NCBI RefSeq assembly: GCF_026898155.1
Contig: NZ_CP114029.1
Location: 1,929,501-1,993,500, forward strand
Source of the DNA: Jiella pelagia
GTDB taxonomy: Bacteria > Pseudomonadota > Alphaproteobacteria > Rhizobiales > Rhizobiaceae
Length of the DNA: 64,000 nt
Reading direction: 5' to 3'
Made by a program: the position numbers and the translations under genes. The stretch's first letter is position 1. Every line of letters starts with the position of its first letter. Below are positions 8,205 to 20,424 of this stretch, in pieces. Below the pieces are notes generated by a model. That model ran no database searches. It was not told where the DNA came from and worked only from the letters and a program-made list of their open reading frames with translations.

Positions 8205-9260
8205 CCGCTTCGGTTTTCACCCATCCCTTCCTCGGCTCGCTGTTCGGCGACGAGGAGATCGCCAGCTATTTCACCGCCGCCGCAGACATCGAGGCGATGG
8301 TCGCCTTTGAAACGGCCTTGGCGGAGGCAGAGGCCGAGTTCGGCCTCATCGAGACCGCCGAGGCTCGAAGCGATCCGCGCCCGCACCGCCGACTTCGCGC
8401 CGGACCTTGCGGCTCTTTCCAAGGGTACGGCGCAAGATGGCGTCGTCGTACCGAGTCTTTTGAAACAGCTGCGCACCGGCCTCGACGAGGCCGCGGCCAA
8501 GGCGCTGCACAAGGGCGCCACCAGCCAGGACGTGATCGATGCATCGCTCGCCATGCGCATGCAGGGCGTATCGCTCGTCCTCGACCGGCGACTGGCGGCG
8601 CTCACTGATGCCTTCGCCGGCTGGGGCCTCGAATCGGGCGAGCAGCGGGTGATGGCCCATACCCGCATGCAGGCGGCGAAAGAGACGCGGTTTTCGCGCA
8701 AGCTCGCGTCCTGGACCGACCCGCTTGTGCGCTGCCGCCTGAGGCGCGAGGCGATCGCGCCCTATGCCTTTGCGCTGAGAATGGGCGGCGCTGTCGGCGA
8801 CCGGGCGGGGCTCGGCGACGGAGCCGATGCGATTGCCAATTCCCTCGCCGCGCGCCTCGGTCTTTATCCGGCTCCCGCCGCGCTGCATTCCGAACGGGAC
8901 GGCCTCGTCGAACTCGCGGGCTGGTTCTCGCTGATCACCGGGGCGCTGGGCAAATTCGGCCAGGACGCGGCGCTGTCGCTGCAGAACGAGGTGGGCGAAC
9001 TGGCCCTTTCCGGCGGCGGCGGCTCCTCTGCCATGCCCCACAAGAACAATCCGGTCGGGGCCGAACTCCTCGTCACTCTAGCCCGCTTCAATGCCACCCT
9101 CGTCTCCGGCATGCATCACGCGCTCGTCCACGAGAACGAGCGCTCGGGCGCCGCCTGGTCGCTCGAATGGATGATCCTGCCGCAGATGGCGATGGCTGCT
9201 GCCGCTTCGACCCGCACGGCAGAGGCGTTGATCGGGAAACTGTCGCTGGCAAAGGGTTGA
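8201..9260 (+). CDS. pcaB: 3-carboxy-cis,cis-muconate cycloisomerase (frameshifted at GAGGCTC in this sequence)
   Basis: Fumarase/aspartase superfamily enzyme of the protocatechuate pathway. The N-terminal part (MTASVFTHPFLGSLFGDEEI...FGLIETAE) is in one frame. From IRARTADFAPDLAAL the rest is in the next frame, including the signature GSSAMPHKNNPVGAE. The break is at 8360-8366 (GAGGCTC). Removing one base gives 353 codons and a smooth join TAE-LEA-IRAR. The length fits rhizobial PcaB (about 350). GTG start at 8201 overlaps pcaD. The break matches seven others at the same heptamer, so I treat the gene as probably intact in the organism. Confidence 0.88.
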
Positions 9261-9306
9261 AGGGGGATCGTCCAACCGGAAGCGCCTCACCGTGTCCCTC
9301 GCTCGT

Positions 9307-11261
<1,955 letters not shown>

Positions 11262-11275
<14 letters not shown>

Positions 11276-14200
11276 GGCGCGCTCCTCCCGACTGAAGTAC
11301 GGCGCGGGCGGAATTGGACCGCGGCGTCCACAGGCCGCGGTCGATCGCCTCGGCGAAACGGTCACGGATTTCGGCGAGCGCCGCAGGATTGTTCTCGTTC
11401 AAGAAGTCGCGAACGGCCTCGTCCATGAGGAAGGCGTTGTAGGCCGCCTCGAAGTGGTGATCCTTCACCGCCCCCGTCGTCGCGGCGAAGGCGAACATGT
11501 AGTCGATGGTCGCGGCGATCTCGAAGGCGCCCTTGTAGCCGTGGCGCATGACGCCGGCGATCCATTTCGGATTGACCACCCGCGCCCGGACCACCCGGCC
11601 GATCTCCTCCTCCAGCGTCCGCACCACCGGTCGCTCGGGCCGGGAGTGGTCGTTGTGATAGACCACCGGCCGCGTTCCCGAGAGATGCTCGACGGCCGCC
11701 GTCATGCCGCCTTCGAATTGGTAGTAATCGTCGGAATCGAGCAGGTCGTGCTCGCGGTTGTCCTGGTTGTGGACGACCGCCTCGATGCCGGAAAGCCGCT
11801 GCTCGAAGGTCTGCCGCTCGGCCTCGCCTTCCGCATCGGCGCCATAGGCATACGAGCCCCAGACGAGATAGCTCTCCGCGAGATCGGCCTTGTCGTCCCA
11901 GCCCTTCTCGTCGATCAGCGCCTGCAGCCCCGCGCCATAGGCGCCGGGCTTCGAGCCGAAGACCCGGAAGCCGGCGCGGCGCTCCGCCTCGGCCGCGTTC
12001 GTCCCCGCTTCGATCAGCGCCGCTTTCTCGGCCCGCATGCGCGCGGCGACCGGGTTGTCGCTCTCATCCTCCTCCAGCGCGCCGATGGCCCGGATCGCCC
12101 GGTCGTAGAGCGCGATCTGGTCCGGAAAGGCGTCGCGGAAAAAGCCGGAAATGCGCAAGGTGACGTCGACGCGCGGCCGGCCGAGTTCGGCCAGCGTCAC
12201 GATCTCGTAGCCGGTGACCCGGCGTGACGCCCGATCCCAGACTGGCTTCGCGCCGATCAGCGCCAAGGCCTGCGCGATGTCGTCGCCGCCGGTGCGCATG
12301 TTCGAGGTACCCCAGGCGGTGAGACCCAAGGAGGTCGGCCATTCGCCATGGTCCTGCAGGTGGCGCGTGACGAGGAGCCTCGGCCGACTTCCTGCCCAGC
12401 ACGTAGGCCGTTTCGGTCGGCACGGCTCGGGTGTCGACGGAATAGAAGTTCCGGCCGGTCGGCAGCACGTCTGGCCGCCCCCTCGTCGGCGCGCCGGAGG
12501 GGCCGGGCGCGACGAAACGGCCCGCGAGGCCGGCGAGGAGGCCGGCGATCTCGGCCCGGCCGGACGAGACGACGGCCGGTTTCAGGCTCGACGCGATGGC
12601 TTCGAGAACAGCACGTGTGGATTGCCAGTGATCATCCGGCGGAACATCGCCCTCGACGAGCCTGGATGCCATCAACTCGAGCCGTTCGACCGTGTCGCCG
12701 GTGGTGCGCCACGGACTTGTGGATAAATCGGCAAGAAACTTGGGGCGAGGACCAGCCCATGGGGCGGCCATGTCGCAATCGAGAGGGTCGAAATCAGCCG
12801 CTCGGTCTGCGGCGCGCTCCCCGCCACCCAATTTCCCCCCGTGTGGGGGAGATGGCTGGAAAGCCAGAGGGAGATGCCCGCCGCCGCCATCGTCGGATAA
12901 GATACCCAGCCCCAAATCCCCCGCCAGCGCCCGCAACAAAGACGCCTCGCCCGGTTCTCCGCCGCGCGGCAGCCGCGCCAGCGCCACCACCAGATTGGTG
13001 AGGAGCCGCCCTTCCGGCGCCACCCCGAAGACATGCAGCCCGTCGCGGATCTGCATCTCCTTCAGTTCGCACAGATAGGCGTCGAGCTTGGTCAGGGCAG
13101 TCTCCTCGCCCTCGCCCGCCGCAATCCCGGCGTCGTGGTCAAGGCCGATGTCGCGGACGAGTTCGAGGATCCGGGTCTTCAGGAGGGTCACCCTCCGGGG
13201 GTCGCCGCCGGACGCCTCGTAATATTCGTCGACGAGGGCCTCGAGGTCCTTCAGCGGCCCGTAGGTCTCGGCCCGCGTCAGCGGTGGCGTGAGATGATCG
13301 ACGATCACCGCCGAGGTCCGACGCTTGGCCTGCGTCCCCTCGCCCGGATCGTTGACGATGAAGGGATAAAGATGCGGCAGCGGGCCGAAGACGGCCTCCG
13401 GGAAACACTCTTCCGACAGCGCCAGCGCCTTGCCCGGCAGCCATTCGAGATTGCCGTGCTTGCCCATGTGGATTACCGCGTCGGCGTCATAGACGTCGCG
13501 CAGGAAGGCGTAGAGGGCGAGGTAGTTGTGCGGCGGCACCAGATCGGGAGAGTGGTAGGTCTCCTTGGGATCGATGTTGTAGCCTCGCGCTGGCTGAATG
13601 CCGACGAGCGTCTCGGCGAAGCGTGCGAGCGGAAGGGAAAAAGCCGGCTTACCATTTGCTTCGACAATGAAAGGATCGCCCTCCGGGGCGCCCCAGCGCT
13701 CCAGCACGGCGGTTCGCACAGCCTCCGGGAGCCGATCGAAAAACGCCTGATAGGCGTCGAGCGCCATCGTCTCGCGGATCTCGCGAGCCTTTGTGCCGGC
13801 ATTGGTCGGGCCTGCCATCAGATGCGCGATCAGGGCGTTGCCATCGTTCGGAACGTCCGCGACCGGATAGCCGGCCTCCCGCATCGCCCGCAAAACCTCG
13901 ATCGTGCCGGCCGGCGTGTCGAGGCCGACGCCGTTGCCGAGCCGCCCGTCCCGGTTCGGATAGTTGGCCAGGAGAATGGCTACGCGCTTGTCGCCATTGG
14001 CCGTCTTGCGCAGCCGGGCCCAGCGCGCGGCGAGTTCGGCGACGACGGCGACGCGGTCCGGCACAGACCGATGCGCGACGATGTCGGTCTCGGTCAGTGC
14101 GTCCCACTCGCCGGGGGACTTGAAGGCGATGGCGCGCGACAGAACGCGGCCGTCGAGCCTCGGGCAGGGCGACGCTCATGGCAAGATCGCGGGCAGAAAG

Positions 14201-15175
14201 CCCCTGCGTCGAGCTGTTCCAGGCGTCCTCGGAGCCCGACGCGAGCACCGCTTGAAGGACAACCGCGCCATGTTCTTCGAGCACCGTCGGCTTGCGCTCC
14301 GCTCCGGCGCCCGCGGATGGCGAGGAGACGGCAAAGCCGGTGAGGTTGATCACGGCGGAAGGCTGGCGGCGGGCGAAGAGCCCTCGCAGGGTCTCGATCG
14401 AGACCGGGTCCTTCAGGCTGGAGACGTAGACGGGCAGGACGTCGAGGCCGCGCTCGGCCAGTGCATTGGACAACGCCTCCACCGGCTCGGTCTGGCCGCT
14501 CTGGACGAGAGCGCGGTAGCAGACGATGGCGGCGAGGGGTTTTTCACCCGCTTCGTCATCCCGGGCTTGACCCGGGATCCATTCCAGATCGTTGCCGCCG
14601 CGATGAACGTCGCCCTCACCCCCCTCTGCGCGCAACTCCACCAACCCCGCCTTCAGGAGCGGCGTCGCCTCACCCGACCATTCCCCCTCGCCCAGCACAG
14701 CCCGGCAGCCCTGCAGGAACCCTTCCGCATTCGCGGGCCCACCCTCGACCAGATACCGCCACAGCCGGTCGCGGTCTGCGAGCGGGATCGTCGTATAGGC
14801 GTCGAGCCCCGGATCCGGCTTGTCGTCGCCCGGAATCACCGCGAGCTTGCCGCCGGTCGATTGCGCGTTCGCCAGCAGCGCGTCGAGCCCATAGGGCCAA
14901 TAGCCCCGCCCGCCGAGCAGCCTGACGACCACCAGCCGGACGTGTTTCAGGGTCCGCTCGACATGGGTGTCGACCGACATCGGATGCTTGAGGCGCAACA
15001 GATTGGCGAGGCGCAGATCGTCAGCCCCGAGACCAAGCCGCCGCGCCGCCGCGGCGAGCCCGGCGATCTCGGTGTCGGCAGCCGAGAGAAAGACGATGTC
15101 GCCCGGCGACTGGCCGAGATCCACCGCCTCGCCGCCGTCGTCGATCGCGCCCTTCTGGGCGAGGAGAAGATGCAA
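11262..15175 (-). CDS. cobN: Cobaltochelatase large subunit CobN (two frameshifts at GAGCCTC in this sequence)
   Basis: CobN inserts cobalt into hydrogenobyrinic acid a,c-diamide with CobS and CobT. The coding sequence lies in three frames. It starts at TTG 15175 (MHLLLAQKG, with AGGGAG upstream). It shifts at 14155-14161 (joining ALPE to LDGRVLSRAIAFK) and again at 12375-12381 (joining GRKSAE to LLVTRHLQDHG). Removing one base at each site gives exactly 1304 codons, about the family length. Conserved parts include HMGKHGNLEWLPGKALALS and MRTGGDDIAQALALIG. Two palindromic repeat elements are inserted in frame (near 14553-14600 and 12831-12876). Ten bases separate it from cobW. Confidence 0.92.
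12831..12876. repeat. Palindromic intergenic-type repeat inside cobN
   Basis: Two adjacent hairpins: a C6/G5 stem around 12835-12849, and TGGCT-GGAA-AGCCA at 12853-12866. This resembles the short palindromic repeats that are common between genes in Hyphomicrobiales. It is translated in frame within cobN as part of a low-complexity linker (LPLAFQPSPPHGGKLGGG), where homologues would have a variable loop. Confidence 0.6.
14553..14600. repeat. Second palindromic repeat inside cobN
   Basis: Stem TCCCGGG (14559-14565), loop CTTGA, stem CCCGGGA (14571-14577), followed by a GATCC-rich tail. The minus-strand translation NDLEWIPGQARDDEAG is a familiar signature of a dispersed alphaproteobacterial palindromic element. 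It lies at about CobN residues 190-207. Confidence 0.6.
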
Positions 15176-15185
15176 GCCGGGCTCC

Positions 15186-16277
15186 CTACTCGGCCGCCTG
15201 CGCGGCGCCCTCGCCGGCCGCAAGCGATGCGATCTTCCGGGAGATGGTGGAGCAGACCTCCGCCGTCAGCCCGTCATGCAGGCCGATGACGACGAGCCGC
15301 GTCGCCCGCGTCTCGTCCTTGCCCCAGGGCCGGTCGAAATAGGTCTCGATGCGCTGGCCGACGGCCTGGACGACGAGGCGCATCGGCTTGCCCGGAACAT
15401 CGGCAAAGCCCTTCAGCCGCAGGATGTCGTGCGCCCCGATCAGGCCTTTCAGGCCCTCGACGAAGGTCTTCTGGTCGGCGATCGGCCCAGCCTCGGCGAC
15501 GAAGCTCTCGAACTCGTCGTGGTCGTGCTCTTCACCGCCCTCGTGCTCGATCTCGTGGTGAGACTTCCGCGCCCCGATGAGATCCTCGGTGCCGGCGGCG
15601 ATGCCGAGCAGGACGTCGGCCGGCAGCTTGCCATTCTCGGCGGCGACAGTCTTCACCGTCCGTGCCGTCGCCGCGGCGGTCTCCTTGCGAACCCGCTCCA
15701 GCGTGTCCCGGTCGATGAGGTCGGCCTTGTTGAGGACGATCAGGTCGGCGGCGCGGATCTGGTCCTCGAACAGCTCTTCCAGCGGGTTGTCGTGATCGAG
15801 GCTCGTATCGGCGGCGCGCTGGGCGGCGACCTTGTCCTCGTCGTCGGCAAAGCGCCCGGCCGCGACCGCTGCCGCGTCGATGACCGTGACGACACCGTCG
15901 ACGGTGACGCGCGTCTTCACCTCCGGCCAGTTGAAGGCGGCGACCAGCGGCTGCGGCAGCGCCAGGCCCGAAGTCTCGATGACGATGTGGTCGGGCGGCG
16001 TCTCACGGTCGAGCAGCTTCGTCATCGCCGGGATAAAGTCGTCGGCGACGGTGCAGCAGATGCAGCCATTGTTCAGTTCGACGACGTCGTCCTCCGAGCA
16101 GGTCTCGATGCCGCAGCCCTTGAGGATGTCGCCATCGACACCGAGATCGCCGAATTCGTTGATGATCAGCGCGATCTTCCGGCCGCCGGGGTTTTCGAGA
16201 AGGTTGCGGATCAGCGTCGTCTTGCCGGCCCCGAGAAAGCCGGTGATGACGGTGGCGGGAATTTTCTGCGCAGGCAT
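15186..16277 (-). CDS. cobW: CobW, GTP-dependent metallochaperone of cobalamin synthesis
   Basis: 363 residues of the COG0523 G3E GTPase family: P-loop GFLGAGKTT at residues 13-21, the metal-binding CxCC (C72-I-C74-C75) in NNGCICCTVAD, ETSGLALPQP, and NKADLID for guanine. A histidine- and acid-rich segment (HHEIEHEGGEEHDHDEFE) probably also binds metal. Believed to deliver cobalt to CobN. Start at 16277 has GGAGG upstream. It lies directly before cobN. Confidence 0.95.
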   Translation of the reverse strand: MPAQKIPATVITGFLGAGKTTLIRNLLENPGGRKIALIINEFGDLGVDGDILKGCGIETCSEDDVVELNNGCICCTVADDFIPAMTKLLDRETPPDHIVIETSGLALPQPLVAAFNWPEVKTRVTVDGVVTVIDAAAVAAGRFADDEDKVAAQRAADTSLDHDNPLEELFEDQIRAADLIVLNKADLIDRDTLERVRKETAAATARTVKTVAAENGKLPADVLLGIAAGTEDLIGARKSHHEIEHEGGEEHDHDEFESFVAEAGPIADQKTFVEGLKGLIGAHDILRLKGFADVPGKPMRLVVQAVGQRIETYFDRPWGKDETRATRLVVIGLHDGLTAEVCSTISRKIASLAAGEGAAQAAE

Positions 16278-16420
16278 ATCGTGCCTCCTGTTTGAATTCT
16301 CTGTTTTCGCGCGTGGACGGGCGGCTCGCGGCCTTGCCTCCATGCGCCGTTGCCGCGGATCGCGGAACAGGAGCCGTTCCGGAGCTTCTCCGCGGCGTTC
16401 GAACGGACCCGCGGGTCCGC

Positions 16421-16945
16421 TCAGCCCTTCATCGTCAGCGGCAGGCCGGCGGCGACGAAATAGACCGTCCCCGCCACCGCCGCGATCGTCTGGTGCAGCC
16501 GGCCGGCATTGTCGCGGAACTGCCGCGCCATGGCGTTGTCCGGCACGATGCCGAGCCCGACCTCGTTCGAAACGAGGAGAATCGGGCCGCCGGTCCCGGT
16601 TTCGAGAGCTGCGCCGAGCGCAGCCGATTCCGCCTCGACGTCCCGCTCCGCCATCATCAGATTGGTCAGCCAGAGCGTGAGGCAATCGACGAGGAGAAAT
16701 CGCCCCGTCGCCGCCTCGCGCCGAAGCGTCCCGACGAGGTCGAGCGGCGCCTCGACGGTCTGCCATGTAGGCCCCCGATCGGCCCGGTGGCGGGCGATCC
16801 GCTCTTCCATCTCGCCGTCATGGGCCTCGCCGGTCGCCACATAGACCGGGTCGAGACCGCTGGCCGCGACGAGGTTTTCGGCAAAGGCCGTCTTGCCCGA
16901 GCGCGCGCCGCCAAGAACGAGAGTGATGCGCGCCGGCGCAGCCAT
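16421..16945 (-). CDS. cobU: Bifunctional adenosylcobinamide kinase / guanylyltransferase
   Basis: 174 residues (CobP in Pseudomonas naming). P-loop [13 protein letters not shown] at the N-terminus, then [24 protein letters not shown] and [13 protein letters not shown], all typical of CobU/CobP. It phosphorylates adenosylcobinamide and attaches GMP, preparing the nucleotide loop of B12. Its start lies four bases after the cbtA stop. A gap of about 140 bases separates it from cobW. Confidence 0.95.
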   Translation of the reverse strand: MAAPARITLVLGGARSGKTAFAENLVAASGLDPVYVATGEAHDGEMEERIARHRADRGPTWQTVEAPLDLVGTLRREAATGRFLLVDCLTLWLTNLMMAERDVEAESAALGAALETGTGGPILLVSNEVGLGIVPDNAMARQFRDNAGRLHQTIAAVAGTVYFVAAGLPLTMKG

Positions 16946-16948
16946 GGT

Positions 16949-17716
16949 TCAGGCCTTCGCGCCGACGAAGCGGTCCATCGCCGTCCCGAGAGACAGCCCG
17001 AGAAGCACCCAGAAGGCAGCCCCCGTCGCCAGCGACGCGACGGCGAATTCGGCCGCCAGCGTCGGCGGGATCGGGCTCGAAAGATCCGCCGGATGCGGTG
17101 CGGCGAACAGATGCGGCACGACCAGGAGCAGGATGCCCACCGCCCGAACAGCCGCCTCGCGCCTCAGGACCAGGCAGTAGAGACCGATGGCCGTCAGCCC
17201 CACCGTCAGGATCCACCAGGCCTGGCGCGCGCCAAGGTCCGCCGCCGGCATCGCCGGCAGTTCCGGCGGCAGGCCGAGCGCCGGGGCAAGCGAGATCGCG
17301 GCGAAACCGGCAAGACCCCAGAGCGCGCCGGTCCGGGCGGTGATCGTCCGTCCGGTGAGCAGCGCTGTCGCGGCCAGCATCAGGGCAAAGCCGGCGCCGG
17401 TGACGAGGTTCGCCGCCAGTGTGCCGAGGGCGCGGCTTTCAAACAGCGCGGCGCTGTCCTCTTCACCCTCGCCGGCTGCCGCGGACGAATGGGCGAGGAT
17501 TAAGGAGCCTGCCGCCTCATGTGCCGCCCCGTGGGCGAAGGCGGAGGAGACAAGACCTGCCTGGTGGTCGTGGGTGGGCTCGATGCCGTGGCCGCCCTGT
17601 TCGTAGGTCTCGGCGTGCTCGATCAGCGGCACAAGCTTGAGATAGTGGATGGGCGTCATGACGACGCCGGCGAAGATCCCGGCCGCCAGCGCTGCCAAGA
17701 GATATCTGACCAACAT
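16949..17716 (-). CDS. cbtA: CbtA family cobalt transporter subunit
   Basis: 255 residues with about five hydrophobic helices. The N-terminus MLVRYLLAALAAGIFAGVVMTPIHYLKLVPLI is a CbtA hallmark, followed by a histidine-containing loop. CbtA together with the small CbtB is predicted to import cobalt, usually under B12 riboswitch control, which fits the riboswitch upstream. Direct transport data for this family are limited. Confidence 0.9.
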   Translation of the reverse strand: MLVRYLLAALAAGIFAGVVMTPIHYLKLVPLIEHAETYEQGGHGIEPTHDHQAGLVSSAFAHGAAHEAAGSLILAHSSAAAGEGEEDSAALFESRALGTLAANLVTGAGFALMLAATALLTGRTITARTGALWGLAGFAAISLAPALGLPPELPAMPAADLGARQAWWILTVGLTAIGLYCLVLRREAAVRAVGILLLVVPHLFAAPHPADLSSPIPPTLAAEFAVASLATGAAFWVLLGLSLGTAMDRFVGAKA

Positions 17717-17806
17717 GATGGAGCTTTCCCGTTGCCGGCATGGGTGGCCGGCCTGTGACTGACTGGAGAGGCTGGAAGGACCGGCGCAGCGCCGGTAAAG
17801 CCGCGA

Positions 17807-17983
17807 TCAGTGGCAGGGGAAGCCGAAGGCGTGGCGAACGTCGTGGGCCGTGTCGTGCAGGGCGGCCGAATGGGCAAAGCCCGCGCCCCAGACGAAGAAG
17901 GCGCCGAGAACCAGGGCGAAAAGCCCGGCGGCGATACGGGTGCCCGAGGCGGTGCCCGCGATGGAATGCGTGTTCGTCGTCAT
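17807..17983 (-). CDS. cbtB: CbtB, small cobalt transporter subunit
   Basis: 58 residues: a short polar N-terminus, one transmembrane helix (about residues 16-36, RIAAGLFALVLGAFFVWGAGF), then a histidine-bearing tail HDTAHDVRHAFGFPCH that ends the protein, a likely metal-binding motif of CbtB. ATG at 17983 has GGAGG seven bases upstream. It is the first gene after the cobalamin riboswitch and is followed by cbtA. Confidence 0.9.
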   Translation of the reverse strand: MTTNTHSIAGTASGTRIAAGLFALVLGAFFVWGAGFAHSAALHDTAHDVRHAFGFPCH

Positions 17984-18024
17984 ATCAACCTCCGTGAAGG
18001 CCGCTCACCACGAGCGGCTTGGCA

Positions 18025-18290
18025 GGAAGGTCGGCAGGTCTCCTGGCTCGCGGGTCGTCGAAATGCGTCTCGCCTTCCCGGAGGGCTCTCCAGTGGCTTT
18101 CAGGCGTCGGCGCGCATTCACGCTCCGGGCCAGTAACGTATCTCTCGCCGCTCTACAGTCGCGGGGTCGGCTGCGATAAAGGCCCCCGACTTGGGTCGGC
18201 CCGTCGCATTCCCTCTTCGCCCCTGCCGCGTGGCGGCGGGGGAACCGTCCTTCGCCCGGCGCGAAACATAGGTTTCGCCCAGGCCCGGCA
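18025..18290 (-). promoter_or_regulatory. Cobalamin (adenosylcobalamin) riboswitch
   Basis: On the minus strand, reading toward cbtB, the conserved elements occur in order: GGGAATGCGACGGG, GCAGCCGACCCCGCGACTGTA, GCCACTGG...GGGAAGGCG, GACGACCCGCGAGCC, and the B12 box GCCAGGAGACCTGCC (18033-18047 on the plus strand). It ends about 40 bases before the cbtB start. It should repress the operon cbtB-cbtA-cobU-cobW-cobN-GNAT-cobO-bluB when B12 is plentiful. The outer borders are approximate. Confidence 0.95.
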
Positions 18291-18442
18291 AGACTAACAG
18301 CCGCCTCGCCGGGCGCCAAGCGAAATCACTGCCACGTTCCGAGGGATCATCAGTCGGCTTTTGAAACGCTCAGTGCAGCCAAGGAATTCTCAACTCCTCT
18401 CCGCCATGCTGAACCAGACCTTTAGTCGGAGCCCTGATTTCG

Positions 18443-20230
18443 ATGCCAACAGCCTCCCCCGACGAAGCCGCCCGACTGCGGGAGGTCGAGCGCTATCGGC
18501 GCAGCGGCGCCCTGACCGGCGAAAAGCTCGAACGCGTGGTGAAACTGGCATCGACGATCTTCGGCTTCGAGCACGTCAACATCACGACGCATTACGACGA
18601 CATGCAGATCTGTCACGTGCGCGTCGGCAATCTCGGGCGCGACCGGCCGCGGGCCGAAACCTTCTGCCGCGTTCCCGTCGAGACCCGGCAGACGCTCGTC
18701 GTCCACGACCTCGCCAAGGACGAGCGCTTCCGCAGCAGCCCGCTCGTCGTCGACGGACCGCGCGTCCGCTTCTATGCCGGCGCGCCACTGATCTCGCCGT
18801 CGGGCCATTGCATCGGCGCCCTGTGTCTCCTGGACACCAAGCCACGCCGGTTCAGCCAGCACGATGCCGAACTCCTCACCGACCTCGCGATCCTCGCCGT
18901 TGATCACATGGAACTCATCCGGGTGAACGACGAGGCGAAGTACGATGCGCTGACGGGGCTTCGCAACCGGCCATACCTCCTCGAAGTGATGCAGACCTCG
19001 ATCGAGGCAGACAGAATGTCCTCGGTGGTCCTCATCGATCTCGACGGCTTCAAGGAGATCAACGATTCGCTCGGCCATGCCTGCGGCGACGAGGCGCTGG
19101 TCCTGGTCGCCGAGCGGCTGAGGGAATTTGCCGGCGACGACCGGGTGATCGCCCGGCTCGGCGGCGACGAATTCGTCATCTTCGTCGATGGGAAGGCCGA
19201 TCCGATCGCGGCCGCAGAGCTTGCCGCGGCCGTCGTCGCCCGGCTCGGCAAGGCGATCACGCTGCACGGGCACCTCGTCCATTTCGGCGCCAGCGTCGGC
19301 CTGGCGCTGCGCTCGAACGAAATCCAGGCCACCCAGCTTCTCGCCAATGCCGATCTCGCCATGTACCGGGCGAAGCAGGACGGGCGAAACTGCCACCGCC
19401 TGTTCACCCGCGAGATGCGCGACACCGCGCTGGAGCGAGGCAATATCGTCCTGGAAATGCAGGAAGCCTGGGAAGGCGGCGCGTTCGAACTCTACTATCA
19501 GCCGATCGTGCGTCTCGGCGACGGCGCCTGGACCGGCGCCGAGGCGCTCTTGCGCTGGAACTATCCCTATCGCGGCGTCCTGCCGCCTGCGCTGTTCCTG
19601 CCAATCCTCGAAAAGAGCCATCTCGCCGCCCATGTCGGCAGCTGGGTGATCGAGGAAGCCTGCCGGCAGGCATCTGATTGGCGCCGTCGCTTCGACCCGA
19701 ACTTCAAGATCGCGGTCAATCTGTTCGAGCTGCAGTTCAAGCCCGGCACGCTGGTCCCGAAGGTTCGCGACGTTCTGGCGCGCAACGAACTGCCCCCGCA
19801 GGCGCTGCAGCTCGAACTGACGGAACGCATCATTCTCGCCGACGACCCGCGCATTCTCGAACAGGTACGGCAGCTCCGTGAAATCGGCGTCGGCATCGCC
19901 TTCGACGACTTCGGCACCGGCTTCGCCTCCTTGTCGGCCCTCAAGAACTACCCGGTCTCCTGCATCAAGATCGATCGTTCCTTCATCGCCGAAGCCGCCG
20001 ACAACCCCGCCGACCTGTCGATCGTCAGCTCCCTCATCAATCTCTCGAAGAGCCTCAACCTGGAGACGGTCGCAGAGGGAATCGAGACGAGTGCGCAACT
20101 GGCGGCGATCGGGCCGGAAAAAGGCATCAACGGACAAGGCTATCTGTTCTCCAAGCCGCAACCGCCCCGGCGTTTGGAGGCGCTCTGGGCTGCGGAGCGA
20201 GACGCCGCTCCGCAGCGGCGCCGGGCCTGA
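18443..20230 (+). CDS. GAF-GGDEF-EAL cyclic-di-GMP signalling protein
   Basis: 595 residues, no membrane segments, so cytoplasmic. A GAF sensor domain (about 25-160) is followed by a diguanylate cyclase domain with intact GGDEF at 240-244 (RLGGDEFVIF) and an EAL phosphodiesterase domain. The latter has EAL at 367-369, VNLFELQF, ELTERI, DDFGTG at 488-493 and ETVAEGIET. Both catalytic sites look complete, so the protein could make or degrade c-di-GMP; which dominates is unknown. It is transcribed away from the B12 operon. Confidence 0.95.
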   Translation: MPTASPDEAARLREVERYRRSGALTGEKLERVVKLASTIFGFEHVNITTHYDDMQICHVRVGNLGRDRPRAETFCRVPVETRQTLVVHDLAKDERFRSSPLVVDGPRVRFYAGAPLISPSGHCIGALCLLDTKPRRFSQHDAELLTDLAILAVDHMELIRVNDEAKYDALTGLRNRPYLLEVMQTSIEADRMSSVVLIDLDGFKEINDSLGHACGDEALVLVAERLREFAGDDRVIARLGGDEFVIFVDGKADPIAAAELAAAVVARLGKAITLHGHLVHFGASVGLALRSNEIQATQLLANADLAMYRAKQDGRNCHRLFTREMRDTALERGNIVLEMQEAWEGGAFELYYQPIVRLGDGAWTGAEALLRWNYPYRGVLPPALFLPILEKSHLAAHVGSWVIEEACRQASDWRRRFDPNFKIAVNLFELQFKPGTLVPKVRDVLARNELPPQALQLELTERIILADDPRILEQVRQLREIGVGIAFDDFGTGFASLSALKNYPVSCIKIDRSFIAEAADNPADLSIVSSLINLSKSLNLETVAEGIETSAQLAAIGPEKGINGQGYLFSKPQPPRRLEALWAAERDAAPQRRRA

Positions 20231-20424
20231 TCGCGCCGAGACGGCAGCCGAAAGCCCCCCGTGATGGCGTGACGGCGGCCGGAAGGCTCAGCCGGACCAG
20301 TCCCAAACAGGCCATCGCAGCGCAAAAACATCGCCTCGCAACGGTTCTCGTTTCGCCTCAGCCTCTATATCTCGAAGCATCGACACCTTCGAAAGCCAGC
20401 GAGATCGACGGAGACTGAGGCAAC

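Noticed and set aside
8360..8366. Programmed +1 ribosomal frameshifting at GAGGCTC
   Set aside because: The same heptamer occurs in frame without shifting in the Nudix, cobW, ptrB and HD-GYP genes, there is no stimulatory structure in common, and eight unrelated genes would need it.
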